Origin: Candidatus Roseilinea sp. NK_OTU-006
Lineage (GTDB): Bacteria > Chloroflexota > Anaerolineae > J036 > Brachytrichaceae
Length of the DNA stretch: 64,000 nt
Reading direction: 5' to 3'
Assembly (NCBI RefSeq): GCF_012931985.1
Contig: NZ_JAAFGM010000001.1
Coordinates: 1-64,000, forward strand
In this document: positions 25,416 to 34,569 of the stretch, in pieces
Layout of the letters: each line of letters starts with the position of its first letter
Position numbering within the stretch: position 1 is the first letter of the stretch
The notes under the pieces: model-generated
What the model was told of the DNA's origin: nothing
Seen by the model: the letters and a program-made list of their open reading frames with translations, nothing else
The model's database searches: none
Made by a program: the position numbers and the translations under genes

Positions 25416-25421
25416 CTAGGC

Positions 25422-26744
25422 TCAAGTCAATGCTGCCATGGCATCTATCAGCGCGTCTATCTCCTCGCGCGTGTTCGTCTCGGTGCAGCACAGCAGCATG
25501 TGATCTTGTAGCTCAGGGTAGTCCTGACCCAAGTCGTAGCCGCCGATGATGTCATGCTCATCGAGCAGATAGTCGTTGATCTCCTTCACCGGCGCGGGGC
25601 AGGCCACGACGAACTCGTTGAAGAAGGGTTTGTCCATCCAGACGTGCCAGCCGTCCAACTTGCCGATTTGGTCGGCGGCGTAGTGCGCTTTCTGGTAGCA
25701 CAGGTTCGCGACTTGGCGCAAGCCTTGCTTGCCCATCGCGCTCATATAGACGCAGGCGGCCAGCGCCATCAGCCCCTGGTTGGTGCAAATGTTGCTCGTG
25801 GCTTTCTCCCGGCGAATGTCCTGCTCGCGCGTCTTGAGCGTGAGCACATACCCCCGCCGGCCTTCGCGATCTACCGTCTCGCCGACGATCCGGCCGGGGA
25901 TGCGGCGCATGAATTCGCGGCGGGTGCAGAAGAAGCCGAGATATGGCCCGCCAAAGCTCAGCGGAATGCCGAGTGGCTGGCCCTCCCCGGTGACAACATC
26001 TGCGCCATACTCGGCCGGCGGTTTGAACAAGCCGAGGGAGATCGGATGGGTCACAACGACAAATAGTGCGCCGGCGGCGTGGATGCGGTCGGCCAGGCCG
26101 GTGACCTGCTCGAACTGACCGAAGAAGTTCGGATTCTGAATGCACACGCAAGCGGTGTTCAGGTCAATCGAGTCGGTCAGGGTTGGCAGGTCGCCCTCGA
26201 TGATCTCGATGTTAGGGTGAAACTGGGTGTAGGTTCGGAGCACCTGGCGGTAATGCGGGTGAACGGCGCGCGAGATGAGCACCTTGCGACGCTGGGTGAT
26301 GGCCATGCTCATCAACACGGCTTCGGCAAACGCCGTCGCGCCGTCGTAATGGGAGGCCGTGCTGATTTCCATGCCGGTCAACGCGCTCATCATGCTTTGG
26401 AACTCGAAGATGGCCTGTAGCGTGCCCTGGCTGACTTCCGGCTGATAAGGCGTATAGGCGGTGAAGAACTCGCCGCGCCGGATGATGTGGTCCACCAGGC
26501 TGGGGATGTAGTGGTTGTAGGCGCCGGCGCCGAGGAAGCAAGCGTGATGGTTCACGTCGGCGTTCGCGTCGGCCAGCGCCCCCAGCTCCCACATCACCTC
26601 CATCTCAGTCACGGCCTCGGGCAGATCGAGCCGGGGAAAGCGGAACTTCTCAGGGATCGCCTGGAACAGGTCTTCGATGCGCTCGACGCCGATGCGCGCG
26701 AGCATCTCGCGGCGCTCGTCGTCGGTGTGCGGGATGTAGTGCAT
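25422..26744 (-). CDS. gcvPA: Glycine dehydrogenase (decarboxylating), subunit 1
   Basis: A 440-residue N-terminal-half P-protein of the two-subunit type. It starts HYIPHTDDERREML and contains SLVDHIIRRGEFFTAYTPYQ and the TATSNICTNQ-like motif TSNICTNQGLMAL. With subunit 2 it decarboxylates glycine and passes the aminomethyl group to the lipoyl arm of GcvH. The pyridoxal-phosphate lysine sits in subunit 2, which is not in this window, and neither is gcvT. gcvH is directly upstream, three bases away. Confidence 0.95.
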   Translation of the reverse strand: MHYIPHTDDERREMLARIGVERIEDLFQAIPEKFRFPRLDLPEAVTEMEVMWELGALADANADVNHHACFLGAGAYNHYIPSLVDHIIRRGEFFTAYTPYQPEVSQGTLQAIFEFQSMMSALTGMEISTASHYDGATAFAEAVLMSMAITQRRKVLISRAVHPHYRQVLRTYTQFHPNIEIIEGDLPTLTDSIDLNTACVCIQNPNFFGQFEQVTGLADRIHAAGALFVVVTHPISLGLFKPPAEYGADVVTGEGQPLGIPLSFGGPYLGFFCTRREFMRRIPGRIVGETVDREGRRGYVLTLKTREQDIRREKATSNICTNQGLMALAACVYMSAMGKQGLRQVANLCYQKAHYAADQIGKLDGWHVWMDKPFFNEFVVACPAPVKEINDYLLDEHDIIGGYDLGQDYPELQDHMLLCCTETNTREEIDALIDAMAALT

Positions 26745-26747
26745 GTT

Positions 26748-27143
26748 CTATTTTTCGGTCTCGTTCAGCAGTCGCGCGTAAGCGTCTGCGTCGAGCAGGT
26801 TGTTGAACTCGGCCATGTCGTCGGGCTTAATGCGGATCATCCAGCCACGCTGATACGGGTCTTGGTTGATGATCTCCGGCTTGCTTTCGAGCTGGGTGTT
26901 CACCGCGGTAATTGTGCCGCTGACAGGCATATAAACGTCAGAGGCGGCTTTGACGGATTCCACCACGCCGAATGCCTCGCCGGCTTTGTACGTTGCGCCG
27001 ACGCGCGGCAGTTCCACATAGACTAAATCGTTCATCGCCGATTGCGCATGGTCACTGATGCCGCATACGATCTCATCGCCCTCGATGCGCGCCCACTCGT
27101 GAGTTCTTAGATAGCGCGCGGACGGATCAATTTTGGATGCCAT
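26748..27143 (-). CDS. gcvH: Glycine cleavage system H protein
   Basis: A 131-residue lipoyl carrier. The lipoylation site is K65 in GVVESVKAASD, and the family start RYLRTHEWARIEGDE is clear. ATG 27143 gives the usual length; an upstream in-frame ATG would add 29 unlikely residues. It shuttles the aminomethyl group between GcvP and GcvT. It heads a gcvH-gcvPA pair. I saw no tandem glycine riboswitch in the short leader. Confidence 0.95.
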   Translation of the reverse strand: MASKIDPSARYLRTHEWARIEGDEIVCGISDHAQSAMNDLVYVELPRVGATYKAGEAFGVVESVKAASDVYMPVSGTITAVNTQLESKPEIINQDPYQRGWMIRIKPDDMAEFNNLLDADAYARLLNETEK

Positions 27144-27328
27144 GTTGTCTTTTCTCAGTGCATGAGGAGTTGTGTCTAGCTTGGCGCTGCGATGCGGGAG
27201 CCTGCGTGCTATGATGCTCGCCGCGCTCAAATAATACCAAAGCCGATGACTGTGCTAGAGTTCTATACCGCCCTGATTATGGTGATGGGGCCGTTTATCA
27301 CTTTGCTTCGTTTCTGAGGTGACATCGC

Positions 27329-30300
27329 ATGTCGAACATACTTGCGGGGGGGCAAGCCTCTGAGGTGACAACAGATGATAGGCTGAACACAGTCGCTGCG
27401 CCGGTTGCCTTCGCCAGCCGGCTGAGCATCTGGTGCGACCGGCTGATTGAGGCCGGATGGTTGGCGGCGATTATTGTTGTGCCGTTGTTCTTTAACATCT
27501 ACTCTAGCCGGGTGTTTGAACCCGACAAGTTGACCACCCTGCGCTCGATCGCCTTGGTGATGGCTATGGCTTGGGTGGTGAAGTGGATCGAGGAGTTCCG
27601 CAACCCACGACGCGATCGCAGCGTGACCTGGCGCACGCCGCTTGTGTTGCCGACGCTGATCACCGTTGTGGTTTATATGATTAGCACCGCGTTCTCGATT
27701 GCGCCGCGCACCAGTCTCCTCGGATCGTATCAGCGCCTGCAAGGCACCTATACCACCTTAGCCTACATCGTGATCTTCCTCATGATTCTGCAGGGGATGC
27801 GTCGGCGCGCGCAACTTGATCGCCTGCTCACGCTCATGATCGTCACTTCGCTGCCGATCGCGATCTATGGCCTCCTGCAGCGCTTGCAGCTTGACCCGCT
27901 GCCTTGGGGCGGGGATACGGTGGAGCGCGTTGCCGGAAATATGGGCAACTCGATCTTCATCGCGGCCTATCTGGTTATCGTCTTCTTCATCACTGTCTTC
28001 CGCATCGCCGATAGCTTCGCGTCCATCCTGCGGAGCGACCAGCCTCGATGGTCAGATGTTGTGCGCGCAGCGTGTTACATCGTCGTCGCACTGTTGAACG
28101 CCGTTGTTGTGCTGATTCTGGCGGGCAGTCGCGGGCCGCAGCTGGGTTGGCTGGTCGGCGTGCTGTTTGTCATGCTGTTATTGGCCCAGCTCGTCCGTCG
28201 GCGAAAAGCGCGCTTGCAGCTTACGGTAGGGTTGATCGGCCTCGGCATTGCTGGGCTGGCCTTCTTGTATTTCATCAACGTGACGCGCAATAACCCGAAC
28301 TATGACTGGCTGCGTCAATTCCCCCTGTTGCGTCGCTTGAGCACCGTGTTTACGACGCAAGAGGGCACCAATGCCGTGCGCGTGTTGATTTGGGAGGGCG
28401 CAGCAAACCTGGTCCTACCGCACGACCCAATCACTGGGCCGGACGGCACGCCCGACGCTTTCAACGCCATTCGGCCGCTGGTCGGTTACGGGCCAGAATC
28501 CATGTATGTTGCCTACAACCGCTTCTACCCGCCGATGTTGGCGAACTTCGAAGCGCGCAACGCCTCGCCGGATCGTAGCCACAACGAGACGTGGGATGCG
28601 CTGGTCATCACCGGCCTCTTGGGCTTGCTGGCCTACATGTTCCTCTTCGGCAGCGTGCTTTTTTACGGCTTCCGCTGGATTGGGCTGATCGCGTCGCGAT
28701 TTGAAGCTGGGCTGTTCATCGCGATGTGGATTGCCGGCGCAGTGCTGTTTGGCGCCGGGGCGATTGCGCTCGGACGTCGGGAGCTGTTCGGCATCGGCGT
28801 AGGCGCCGGCGTGGTGTTCGGCACGACCCTATTCCTGTTCGTCAGCGCGCTTATCAACGCTCGTCGCGGCGATAACGAATCATTGCTTGTTCAGCTTTCG
28901 CTGCGCGATCAGTTGTTGCTCATCGCCATCGTCGCCGCCGTCATCGCGCACTTCGTGGAGATCCACACCGGCATCGCAATCGCAGCGACCCGGACCTATT
29001 TTTGGGCCTTGATCGGCGTGATGGTCGTGGTGGGCATGGGCTGGCTGCAGGGCGACTCGCCGGAAGCAAAGAGCGGGAAGCCGGAAGTCGAAGCTGGCGC
29101 GGCGGAAGCAGTTTCGCCTGGAGGCGGCGGAGTAGGAGGAGGACGTCGGAATGGGGGCGGCACGCGCCGACAGCAGCGCGCCGCACAACAGCGCGCTGCC
29201 GCTGCGCGCCGCGCAGCGGCCCCGGTCCGGCGTGGCTTTGCACTGCCGGGATGGTTTGCCGCGGTCGCCGTCTATGGCGCCTTTCTGGGCCTGATCTTGG
29301 GCATCATGGCCTTCGACTTCACCAACAACATTGAGCGCAGCGTGACTGCCGGCCAGGTCTTCATCGGCGCGATGACCTTTGTCAAGGGTCAACCCAGCCT
29401 CGGCGTGTTGGCGATGTTTCTCATTACGCTCATCATCGGCGCTGCTGTCGTCCTGGCTGAGCTGCGGTCGAGCGGCGCGCTGTGCAACAACGAACACACC
29501 GCGACCGCCGGCGCGCTCCTCGCTTCGATTGCAGCGTTCGTGTGGGTGTCGTTCGGCACATTCATCGCGGGTCGCCTAGTGGCGTTCTCCGCTTCGCAGC
29601 AGAACTCTGTCAGCGGCATCCTCAACATCGCCGACGAATTAGCCGCCTTCCCGGCCTACGTTTATCTCTTGATCGCCGCAGTCATGGTCGCCAGCGCCTT
29701 CTTGTTGCGCGGCGAAGAGTCCGTTTTGCCGACGCAGAGCGCCTCCTACGCCGGCCTGACCGGAGTGTTTGTCGGCGTCATTGCCGTGCCGATCGCCGTT
29801 GCTTACAGCAATTTACAGCCGATTGCCGCGGACATCATCTACAAGCAAGCTAGCCCATGGGATCAACGCGGCTCGGGCGAGTTGGTGCAGGGCACCGGCG
29901 TTCAGGGCTGGGACATGGCCATTGAACATTACCGCCGTTCGATCCAGCTCGCGCCGAATGAGGACTTCTACTACCTCTGGCTTGGTCGGGCGCTGTTGGA
30001 AAAGGCGAAGGCCACGCCGAATCAGTCGCCTGACCGAACTATCCCCGAAGATGCAACATTCATGCGCATCATCGGGAATGAGCCGCAGAACTGGAATCGC
30101 CCCTATGGCTCGAACGATTTGCCCTCGGCCAAATTGAGCCGCCAAGACTTGCTCACCGCGGCGCGCATCATCCTGGAGGAAGCGCGCGTTATCAACCCGT
30201 TCAACACCGACCACAGCGCCAACCTGGCCCGCATGTGGCAGCAATCCGGCGACATTGCGCGGGCAGAGCTGGATGCCATGCGCGCGCAGGGGAGCGCCGA

Positions 30301-30898
30301 TGCGGCGCGCATCGCCGAGCTGGAGGCCGATGCGCGGCGTCGCTTTGAGAACGCCTCGCGAGAATATGCGACGGCTACCCGCCTAAGCCCGAACAATGCG
30401 CAGTTGTGGAACGAATGGGCCAGCCTGTATCTCTATCGCCTGGGCGATTTAGAGGAAGCAAAAGTCCGGCTCGACCGTTCGCTGGCGCTTGATAAGAAAT
30501 TCGGCCAGACCTATCTGCTGCGCGCCGCGTGGCATCTGGAGAAGGCGCGCGCGTTCGATCGGCAGGCGAACCCGGCCGAATGGCGCGCCCAGTTGGAGCG
30601 CGCGCGCGAAGAGTTGACTCAGGCAGTCGCTGTAGACCCCGGCTTAATCCAGGCGTATCAGGAACTGGCGCGCATTGCGCTGGACCTGGGCGACGCGCCT
30701 GGGGCGATTAACGCGCTGCAGAGTTTGTTGGCCCGCAACGCGAATGATTGGAACACCCTCAGGAATCTCGCTTTGCTCTACAGAGACACGAACCAGATTA
30801 CGCTGGCGGTTGAATATGCCCGTCGCGCGCTGATGCTGGCGCCGGCAGACCAGCAGCCAATACTCGAAACATTCATCCAACAACTTGGCTCGCCTTAG
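27329..30898 (+). CDS. O-antigen ligase/polymerase-like membrane protein with C-terminal TPRs
   Basis: A 1189-residue protein. The N-terminal two-thirds is polytopic, with a large extracytoplasmic loop (residues about 345-430) of the Wzy/WaaL type. A basic, glycine/alanine/arginine-rich linker lies near 590-635 and more membrane helices follow to about 830. Tetratricopeptide-like helices (YATATRLSPNNAQLWNEWAS, then LDRSLALDKKFGQTYLL) fill the last 300 residues. It probably joins or polymerises surface glycan, with the TPRs organising partners. GAGGTGA precedes the ATG. It heads the polysaccharide block. Confidence 0.85.
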   Translation: MSNILAGGQASEVTTDDRLNTVAAPVAFASRLSIWCDRLIEAGWLAAIIVVPLFFNIYSSRVFEPDKLTTLRSIALVMAMAWVVKWIEEFRNPRRDRSVTWRTPLVLPTLITVVVYMISTAFSIAPRTSLLGSYQRLQGTYTTLAYIVIFLMILQGMRRRAQLDRLLTLMIVTSLPIAIYGLLQRLQLDPLPWGGDTVERVAGNMGNSIFIAAYLVIVFFITVFRIADSFASILRSDQPRWSDVVRAACYIVVALLNAVVVLILAGSRGPQLGWLVGVLFVMLLLAQLVRRRKARLQLTVGLIGLGIAGLAFLYFINVTRNNPNYDWLRQFPLLRRLSTVFTTQEGTNAVRVLIWEGAANLVLPHDPITGPDGTPDAFNAIRPLVGYGPESMYVAYNRFYPPMLANFEARNASPDRSHNETWDALVITGLLGLLAYMFLFGSVLFYGFRWIGLIASRFEAGLFIAMWIAGAVLFGAGAIALGRRELFGIGVGAGVVFGTTLFLFVSALINARRGDNESLLVQLSLRDQLLLIAIVAAVIAHFVEIHTGIAIAATRTYFWALIGVMVVVGMGWLQGDSPEAKSGKPEVEAGAAEAVSPGGGGVGGGRRNGGGTRRQQRAAQQRAAAARRAAAPVRRGFALPGWFAAVAVYGAFLGLILGIMAFDFTNNIERSVTAGQVFIGAMTFVKGQPSLGVLAMFLITLIIGAAVVLAELRSSGALCNNEHTATAGALLASIAAFVWVSFGTFIAGRLVAFSASQQNSVSGILNIADELAAFPAYVYLLIAAVMVASAFLLRGEESVLPTQSASYAGLTGVFVGVIAVPIAVAYSNLQPIAADIIYKQASPWDQRGSGELVQGTGVQGWDMAIEHYRRSIQLAPNEDFYYLWLGRALLEKAKATPNQSPDRTIPEDATFMRIIGNEPQNWNRPYGSNDLPSAKLSRQDLLTAARIILEEARVINPFNTDHSANLARMWQQSGDIARAELDAMRAQGSADAARIAELEADARRRFENASREYATATRLSPNNAQLWNEWASLYLYRLGDLEEAKVRLDRSLALDKKFGQTYLLRAAWHLEKARAFDRQANPAEWRAQLERAREELTQAVAVDPGLIQAYQELARIALDLGDAPGAINALQSLLARNANDWNTLRNLALLYRDTNQITLAVEYARRALMLAPADQQPILETFIQQLGSP

Positions 30899-30924
30899 AC
30901 GGCCCGCTTGCGGTCAACGAAAAG

Positions 30925-32022
30925 ATGGTCGAACTCGTGCTGCTCTTCTTCGGCGCACTCGCAATTGCGATCGCCGCCACGCCGCTCAGCAAGTGGCTCG
31001 CACCCCGCGTCGGCGTGGTTGCTCATCCCCGCGCGCGTGATATTCATGCCCGGCCGGTGCCCAAGTTGGGCGGGCTGGCCATCCTGCTCAGCGTGTTGAT
31101 CGTGGCGCTGATCTTGGGCCGCCGGCTGGAATTTCAGCAGTTCGCGGCCATCGTCGTGGCCGCCACCCTGATGTCATTCATGGGATTAGTGGATGATCGC
31201 TTCAGCCTCAACGCCTACATCAAACTGGTCATCCAATTGTGCGCTGCAGTGATGGTCTATCTGTTCGATGTGCGCGTCGCGCTGTTCGGCAGTCCGGCGC
31301 TGGATGCGCTGCTCACTGTGGTCTGGATCGTCGGCGTGACCAACGCCATGAACTTTCTGGACAACATGGATGGCCTGCTAGCCGGCGTCAGCGCCGTCAT
31401 CTCATCCTTCTTTTTAGTGCTGGCCATCATCAATGGGCAGTACCTGGTGAGCTTGCTCAGCGCCGCCGTGCTGGGCGCGTGCATCGGGTTTTTGGTGTGG
31501 AACCTCAATCCGGCGAGCGTGTTCATGGGCGATTCGGGCAGCATGTTCCTCGGCTTTCTGCTGGCGTGTATCGCCGTTAAGCTGCGCTTTTGGGGGCAGA
31601 GCCCGCTGGTATCATGGATGGTGCCGGTGATCCTCATGGGCTTGCCGATCTTTGACATGACACTGGTGACGCTTTCTCGGCTGCGACGTGGCAAGAACCC
31701 GCTCACGTCGCCGGGCAAAGACCACACCTCCCATCGCATAGCCAATCACGGCTTCAGCCCGCGCGAAGCGGTGATGATCCTCTATCTGGTGTGTGGCGCC
31801 TTGGGCATCGTGGCGATCATCGCCTCGATGGCCAACCTCTGGGCCAGCCTCATCATCGCTGTTGCGCTATTGATTGCGGGGGGGTACATGTTGTGGTTCA
31901 TGGAGTTTGGACCGTGGAAGCTGACAACGATAGACTGGGAAAGTCCGGGTCTGGGCCTGCCGCCCAGCGCGCGCCCACCCGCGCTGTTGCCTACCGAACC
32001 GACCAGCGCATCGCAGTCCTAG
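30925..32022 (+). CDS. WecA/MraY-family undecaprenyl-phosphate sugar-1-phosphate transferase
   Basis: A 365-residue polytopic membrane enzyme. It has the family motifs FMGLVDDRFSLN, NAMNFLDNMDGLLAG (catalytic acidic loop), VFMGDSGSMFLG and GKDHTSHRI. It transfers a HexNAc-1-phosphate from UDP-sugar to undecaprenyl phosphate and starts glycan assembly on the inner membrane face. The DHTSHR loop marks the WecA/TagO branch rather than MraY proper. The next gene appears to begin inside its last 110 bases. Confidence 0.93.
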   Translation: MVELVLLFFGALAIAIAATPLSKWLAPRVGVVAHPRARDIHARPVPKLGGLAILLSVLIVALILGRRLEFQQFAAIVVAATLMSFMGLVDDRFSLNAYIKLVIQLCAAVMVYLFDVRVALFGSPALDALLTVVWIVGVTNAMNFLDNMDGLLAGVSAVISSFFLVLAIINGQYLVSLLSAAVLGACIGFLVWNLNPASVFMGDSGSMFLGFLLACIAVKLRFWGQSPLVSWMVPVILMGLPIFDMTLVTLSRLRRGKNPLTSPGKDHTSHRIANHGFSPREAVMILYLVCGALGIVAIIASMANLWASLIIAVALLIAGGYMLWFMEFGPWKLTTIDWESPGLGLPPSARPPALLPTEPTSASQS

Positions 32023-33305
32023 GGCTGGGCTACGTTGGTCTGCCGCTGGCGATCGCATTTGCTAAAGCCGGCCGGAACGTCCTTGGCGTAGATGTAGACG
32101 CGCGCAAGGTGGCGCAATTGAACGCCGGCGTCAGCCATATCGCCGATGTGCCGAGCGACGATGTGGCGCAGGTCGTGCAGGCCGGCGCGTTCGCGGCCAC
32201 GGTCAATTACGACGCGCTGCGCGACCGTGACGTGATCTTCATTTGCGTCCCGACCCCCTTCGACGCGATGCGCGCCCCCGACCTCTCGTATGTCGTCAGC
32301 GCGGTCGAGGGCATCCAACCGTGCCTGTCTCGGGGGCAATTGGTCATCCTGCAAAGCACGACCTACCCCGGCACGACACAGGAGATCGTCCAGCCCATCC
32401 TGGAGCGCAGCGGCCTGAAAGCGGGTGTGGACTTTGATCTGGCATTCTGCCCTGAGCGCATTGATCCGGGCCGCACCGATTGGACTGTGGCAAACACGCC
32501 GAGGGTCGTTGGCGGGGTGACGCCGGAGGGCACGCAGCGCGCGGCCGTTGTGTTAGGCGCGCTGGGGGCACCGGTGCATTGCGTATCTTCCCCGCGCGTG
32601 GCCGAGATGACAAAGCTGTTGGAGAACATCTTTCGCTCGGTCAATATCGCGCTGGTCAACGAATTGGCGCTGTTGAGCGAGCGCATGGGCATTGACATTT
32701 GGGAGGTGATCGAAGCAGCTAAGACCAAGCCTTTTGGTTTTATGCCCTTTACACCGGGCGCGGGGGTGGGGGGACACTGCATCGGTGTGGACCCGTACTA
32801 CCTGTCCTGGAAGGCGCGCGAATATGACTTCTACACCCGGTTCATCGAGCTGGCCGCCGAGATGAACCAAAGCATGCCGTTCCATGTCCTCGACCTGATT
32901 GAGCAGGCGCTTGACCGCGTGCACATCGCCTTGTGCGATGCGACGGTGATGGTGCTCGGGGTGGCCTTTAAGCGCGACGTGGACGATCCGCGTAACTCTC
33001 CGGCCGAGCGTGTGATTGAGCTGTTGCTGCGGCGAGGAGCCAAGGTCACGTATCATGATCCCTATGTGCCGCGCTTCCACGTCGGCGGCAGCGTCTTCTA
33101 CCGCAAGCCCGTCGAGCTGCTGTCTCAGCCACTCAGCGAATCGAATTTGCACAGGGTGCACTGCGCTGTGATCGTCACCGGCCATCGCGCGGTGGACTAT
33201 GGTTTCGTCGTGCGCACCGTGCCTGCCGTCGTGGACTGCTGCAATGCGACTGCGGCGGTTGACGGCGATAAGCGCCACGTGGTGCGCTTGGGCGTGGGGC
33301 GCTGA
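31914..33305 (+). CDS. UDP-N-acetylmannosamine/UDP-glucose dehydrogenase family (WecC-like)
   Basis: A nucleotide-sugar dehydrogenase with RIAVLGLGYVGLPLA, the QSTTYPGTT loop, GGVTPEG and the active-site cysteine in GVGGHCIGVDPYYLSWKA. It oxidises a UDP-hexosamine or UDP-glucose to the uronate for the glycan. No ATG precedes the Rossmann motif in this frame. GTG 31914 is the nearest acceptable start and gives 463 residues, but it overlaps the upstream gene by 109 bases. The true start is uncertain. Confidence 0.88.
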   Translation: MEADNDRLGKSGSGPAAQRAPTRAVAYRTDQRIAVLGLGYVGLPLAIAFAKAGRNVLGVDVDARKVAQLNAGVSHIADVPSDDVAQVVQAGAFAATVNYDALRDRDVIFICVPTPFDAMRAPDLSYVVSAVEGIQPCLSRGQLVILQSTTYPGTTQEIVQPILERSGLKAGVDFDLAFCPERIDPGRTDWTVANTPRVVGGVTPEGTQRAAVVLGALGAPVHCVSSPRVAEMTKLLENIFRSVNIALVNELALLSERMGIDIWEVIEAAKTKPFGFMPFTPGAGVGGHCIGVDPYYLSWKAREYDFYTRFIELAAEMNQSMPFHVLDLIEQALDRVHIALCDATVMVLGVAFKRDVDDPRNSPAERVIELLLRRGAKVTYHDPYVPRFHVGGSVFYRKPVELLSQPLSESNLHRVHCAVIVTGHRAVDYGFVVRTVPAVVDCCNATAAVDGDKRHVVRLGVGR

Positions 33306-33375
33306 TCGCGTCGCTGTTCGAATGCGTCGTCATGGCAGACGTGCTTGACCTGTTGCGATGGGCCTGTGATGACGG

Positions 33376-34503
33376 ATGAATGCTGAGCTGCCGTATTACC
33401 TGGCCTTCGCCCGAGTGAAGGGCATCGGTGCGGTGCGCATTCGAAAGCTGAAGGCCCACTTTGGCTCGCTGCAAGCTGCTTGGTTTGCCGGCGAATTCGA
33501 TCTTGCGGCATCCGGCCTCGATGTCAGAGCCATCACAGCGCTGGCGCAGGCGCGCCGGCACGTCGTCCCGGAACAAGAGGTCGAACGCCTAGCAGGCGCC
33601 GGTGCGACAGCGCTCACCTGGGAAGATGCTGGCTATCCTAAGTTGCTGCGCGAAGTGGCCGACCCGCCCCCTGTGTTGTTTGTGAAGGGCGCACTGGCCG
33701 AGGCGGATGCGTGGGCGGTGAGCATCGTCGGCACGCGCCGTCCGACGGTGTATGGTCGAGAGGTGGCGGAGATGCTGGCCGGCGAATTGGCGCGCAACAG
33801 CATCACCATCGTCAGCGGCATGGCGCGCGGCATTGATGCGGTTGCCCATGCAGCAGCGCTGAAGGCAGGCGGCCGCACGCTCGCCGTGCTGGGCTGTGGC
33901 GTGGATGTGGTTTATCCGCCTGAACATCGCAAGCTGGCGCAGCAGATCGCCGAGAACGGCGCCCTGATCAGCGACTATCCGCTCGGCACGCCGCCGGACG
34001 CGTTGAACTTCCCGCCGCGCAATCGCATCATCAGCGGGCTGAGCCTGGGCGTGGTAGTGGTCGAGGCCGATGAGCACAGCGGCGCGCTGATCACTGCGGA
34101 GTTTGCCGCCGACCAGGGACGCGACGTGTTCGCGGTGCCGGGTAACATTTTCAATCGCACCAGCCGCGGCACCAACCGCTTAATTCAGCAGGGCGCGCAT
34201 ATCGCGCTTGATGCGCAGAGCATTCTGGAGGAGCTGAATCTGAACATGGTGGCGGATCGCGTGGAAGTCGGGGCGGCGATGCCGGAAAGCGATGTGGAAC
34301 GAGCGATTGTGGCGCGCCTCTCTCATGAGCTGACATCTGTAGATGAGCTTGTGCGCAGTTTGGCGATGCCCGCTGCTGATGTGACCGCCACGTTGGCGCT
34401 CATGGAACTGAAGGGCCTGGTGCGCCAAGCCACCGGCACAAGCTATGTGCTGGTCCACGAAGCTCCCGCAGCCTATACAACGGTAGGCGATGGAGACGAT
34501 TAG
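33376..34503 (+). CDS. dprA: DNA-processing protein A
   Basis: A 375-residue DprA/Smf protein. It has a helix-hairpin-helix-like start (AFARVKGIGAVRIRKL), the Rossmann core SIVGTRRPTVYGREVAE, VSGMARGIDAVAHAAAL, GCGVDVVYPPEH and FPPRNRIISGLS, and a C-terminal winged helix. It loads RecA on incoming single strands during transformation. The gene sits inside a polysaccharide block, 70 bases after the UDP-sugar dehydrogenase. The gene suggests, but does not prove, natural competence. Confidence 0.95.
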   Translation: MNAELPYYLAFARVKGIGAVRIRKLKAHFGSLQAAWFAGEFDLAASGLDVRAITALAQARRHVVPEQEVERLAGAGATALTWEDAGYPKLLREVADPPPVLFVKGALAEADAWAVSIVGTRRPTVYGREVAEMLAGELARNSITIVSGMARGIDAVAHAAALKAGGRTLAVLGCGVDVVYPPEHRKLAQQIAENGALISDYPLGTPPDALNFPPRNRIISGLSLGVVVVEADEHSGALITAEFAADQGRDVFAVPGNIFNRTSRGTNRLIQQGAHIALDAQSILEELNLNMVADRVEVGAAMPESDVERAIVARLSHELTSVDELVRSLAMPAADVTATLALMELKGLVRQATGTSYVLVHEAPAAYTTVGDGDD

Positions 34504-34569
34504 CCGACGGGCGCGAATGTGCGCAAGACGCCTACAGATGCCAACAGCCGGTTTATCATCCATCCAGAC

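Noticed and set aside
27144-27328. Glycine riboswitch upstream of gcvH
   Set aside because: The leader shows no tandem aptamer-like conserved blocks that I can recognise, and most of the short gap is shared with the divergent 27329 gene.
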